Origin: Wenzhouxiangella sp042310355
Lineage (GTDB): Bacteria; Pseudomonadota; Gammaproteobacteria; Xanthomonadales; Wenzhouxiangellaceae
Reading direction: 5' to 3'
Length of the DNA stretch: 64,000 bases
Assembly (NCBI RefSeq): GCF_042310355.1
Contig: NZ_JBHJMR010000001.1
Coordinates: forward strand, 310,001-374,000
Every line of letters begins with the position of its first letter. Position 1 is the stretch's first letter. The notes under the pieces were generated by a model. The model was not told the DNA's origin. It was given only the letters and a program-made list of their open reading frames with translations, and did not search any database. Made by a program: the position numbers and the translations under genes. Shown piece by piece: positions 62,146 through 64,000 of the stretch.

Positions 62146-62270
62146 GCGCGCACTCCATGAACCAAAGCCACCATTCTAGCCCGCATCGCCGCATCGGGCA
62201 CGATGAGGTGGCGACGCGACGGCGACGCCGCGCGTGCTAGCGTTGAGCGTTTCCACGGGGAGAAAGCTGC

Positions 62271-63800
62271 ATGGGTATTCGTCTCGGCCTGATCTGCGGC
62301 GACCAGTTGCATTGGCCCAATCCGGTCTGCGCGGCGCTGGATCCGGATCGCGATCGCCTGCTGATGGGCGAGCTCGCCGGCGAGACGCGCTACGTCTGGC
62401 ACCATGCGCAGAAGATCGCGCTGATCTTCTCGGCCATGCGCCATTTCGCCGAAGCCGCGGGCGATGCAGGCTGGCGCGTGGACTACCACCGCTTCGACGC
62501 CGACTGCGGCATCGTGCGCTTCACGGACCTGGTCGAAAAGGCCTGCCGCGAGAACGACGTCGATGAGATCGTCGTGACCTGGCCGGGCGAGTGGCGCGTG
62601 CTGGAGGAAATCCAGTCCTGGTCCGATGCCCTGGATGTGACGGTGACCCTCCTGCCCGATTCGCGGTTTTTGAGCACGCTCGAGTTCTTCAACGACTGGG
62701 CGGCCGGGCGCAAGCAGCTGCGCATGGAGTTCTTCTATCGCCTCATGCGTCGCCAGACGGGCTACCTGATGGACGGCGATTCACCGGCCGGTGGCGAATG
62801 GAACTTTGATCGCGCCAATCGCAAGGCCTGGAAGGGCGACCCGCCGGCGGCCAGCCCCATGTCGTTCACGCCCGACGCGATCACGCGCGAGGTGATCGCT
62901 ACGGTCTCGCAGCACATCGACGCCTTCGGCGAGCTCGAAGGCTTCGACTACCCCGTCACCCGCGAGCAGGCGCGCCGCGCGCTGTCGCACTTCATGCGCT
63001 CGGCCGCCGCCCATTTCGGTGACTACCAGGACGCCATGCACAGCGACTCGGACTGGCTCTTCCACAGTCGCTTGTCGTCGAGCCTCAACATCGGCCTGCT
63101 CACGCCGACAGAGGTCTGCGACGCGGTCGAGCAGGCCTGGCGCGGCGGCGACATGCCGCTCAATGCCGCCGAGGGCTTTATCCGCCAGATCATCGGCTGG
63201 CGCGAGTTCGTCCGGGGTATCTACTGGCGCGAGATGCCGGCCTACGCCGGTCTCAACGGCCTGGGCAACGAGCGCGATCTGCCGGCTTTCTACTGGAGCG
63301 GGGAAACGGGCATGAACTGCCTGCGCGAGACCATCGGCGCGACCCGCCTCAATGCCTATGCCCACCATATCCAGCGCCTGATGGTGACCGGCAATTTCGC
63401 CCTGCTGCTCGGCGTTGTGCCCGAGCAGGTCTGCAAGTGGTACCTGGCGGTCTACGCCGACGCCTTCGACTGGGTGGAGTTGCCCAACACGCTCGGCATG
63501 GTGATGCACGCCGACGGCGGCCTGCTGGGTTCGAAACCCTACGCGGCCAGCGGCAAGTACATCGATCGCATGAGCGACTACTGCGCCGGTTGTCGTTACA
63601 AGGTCAAGGAAACGACCGGCGAGTCGGCCTGCCCGTTCAATGCGCTGTACTGGGATTTCCTGATCCGCCATCGCGAGCGCTTCGAATCCAATCCCCGCAT
63701 GAAGATGATGTACCGGCACGTCGACCGGATGAGCGGGGAGCGGCGCCGCGCGGTCGAGGCGCGGGCCGAGTCAGTCAAGCGCCGGGTCGACGAGCTGTGA
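62271..63800 (+). CDS. FeS-BCP-type cryptochrome/photolyase-related protein
   Basis: 509 residues of the bacterial (6-4) photolyase/PhrB group. N-terminal RLGLICGDQLHW; C-terminal FAD region with MVTGNFALLLGV and DWVELPNTLGMVMHADGGLLGSKPYAASGKYIDRMSDYCAGCRYKV. The [4Fe-4S] cysteines are provided by MNCLRE, YCAGC and SACPFN. Repairs UV photoproducts or senses light. GGGGAGAA precedes the ATG. Divergent from metX with a 125-base spacer. Confidence 0.92.
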   Translation: MGIRLGLICGDQLHWPNPVCAALDPDRDRLLMGELAGETRYVWHHAQKIALIFSAMRHFAEAAGDAGWRVDYHRFDADCGIVRFTDLVEKACRENDVDEIVVTWPGEWRVLEEIQSWSDALDVTVTLLPDSRFLSTLEFFNDWAAGRKQLRMEFFYRLMRRQTGYLMDGDSPAGGEWNFDRANRKAWKGDPPAASPMSFTPDAITREVIATVSQHIDAFGELEGFDYPVTREQARRALSHFMRSAAAHFGDYQDAMHSDSDWLFHSRLSSSLNIGLLTPTEVCDAVEQAWRGGDMPLNAAEGFIRQIIGWREFVRGIYWREMPAYAGLNGLGNERDLPAFYWSGETGMNCLRETIGATRLNAYAHHIQRLMVTGNFALLLGVVPEQVCKWYLAVYADAFDWVELPNTLGMVMHADGGLLGSKPYAASGKYIDRMSDYCAGCRYKVKETTGESACPFNALYWDFLIRHRERFESNPRMKMMYRHVDRMSGERRRAVEARAESVKRRVDEL

Positions 63801-63802
63801 AT

Positions 63803-64000
63803 TCAGATCGGGTCGGTGAACTGGGTCGTGCCGATGCCGCGGTCGGGCAGCAGGACCGGGATGCCGTCGACGACCAGGTAGATGACCTTGTCGTCGCGGG
63901 TGATCAGGGCCTCGCGCGGCTTTTCCGCCACCGGGCTGTGATCGACGTACTGGACGTCACCGGCGGCGATGCGGTCAGCGAGCTTCTTGACCCGGCTTTT
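63803..64000 (-). CDS. Trm112/YcaR-like small protein (5' end outside window)
   Basis: The 65 visible C-terminal residues include KPREALITRDDKVIYLVVDGIPVLLPDRGI, the typical end of Trm112-family proteins (usually about 60 residues with an N-terminal Cys pair that is not visible here). Convergent with the photolyase gene, with a 2-base gap. The visible part extends further at the N-terminus than in a minimal YcaR. Confidence 0.65.
   Translation of the reverse strand, partial: KSRVKKLADRIAAGDVQYVDHSPVAEKPREALITRDDKVIYLVVDGIPVLLPDRGIGTTQFTDPI

Overview
The window is a high-GC chromosomal segment from a gammaproteobacterium. The gene orders mutS / pncC / thpR / recA-recX / alaS and tig-clpP-clpX-lon-hupB-ppiD, and the tRNA set, fit this class. 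The housekeeping content, the intergenic heptanucleotide arrays and a nitrite-reductase cluster suggest a Xanthomonadales/Chromatiales-like lineage such as Wenzhouxiangella, but that placement is inference.

Layout. 1-7.2 kb: 3' end of phoU, a small membrane peptide, a class-III aminotransferase, tsaE-nnr, queG, a DUF1499 membrane protein and uppP. 7.2-17.4 kb: mutS, pncC, thpR, recA-recX, a GGDEF protein next to a decayed copy of recX, alaS, and tRNA-Ser with a damaged duplicate. 17.5-20.4 kb: a sugar-nucleotide oxidoreductase/aminotransferase pair and a KDPG-aldolase-like gene. 20.4-29.1 kb (all minus strand): a denitrification block with cytochrome cd1 nitrite reductase (nirS, with an extra cytochrome c domain), a TonB receptor, a disulfide oxidoreductase, copper nitrite reductase (nirK), nirV and a SCO protein. 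Both nitrite reductase genes have an FNR/DNR-type box at the same distance from a -10 element. 29.2-31.2 kb: five tRNA genes and a secreted sialidase-fold protein. 31.3-39.7 kb: the tig-clpPX-lon-hupB-ppiD protein quality-control run with tRNA-Val and tRNA-Asp. 39.7-46 kb: fabI, then a TetR / membrane-fusion protein / RND pump operon and an FMN reductase. 46-51.1 kb: a tRNA-Arg with tandem copies of its own tail, rnd, a secreted FGE-domain protein and a sulfide:quinone reductase-like gene with a palindromic operator candidate.

51.1-60.4 kb: a roughly 9.2-kb integrated element in a tRNA-Leu(CAA) gene, bounded by 58-bp identical att repeats. It carries a tyrosine integrase, an AlpA-like regulator, a lambda-O-like winged-helix protein with five 19-bp iterons inside its gene, a DEAH helicase, a Toprim primase and a terminase-like ATPase/nuclease. 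It has no recognisable portal, capsid, tail or lysis gene, so it looks like a phage satellite or a reduced prophage. 60.4-64 kb: a cysteine-dioxygenase-like gene coupled to metX, an FeS-type photolyase-related gene and a partial Trm112-like gene.

The strongest leads are the nirK + nirS pair with the fused NirS, the iteron origin and a three-stem junction in the satellite-like island, and a family of tRNA-associated repeats in which palindromic DNA sits exactly in the T-loop sequence of partial tRNA copies.
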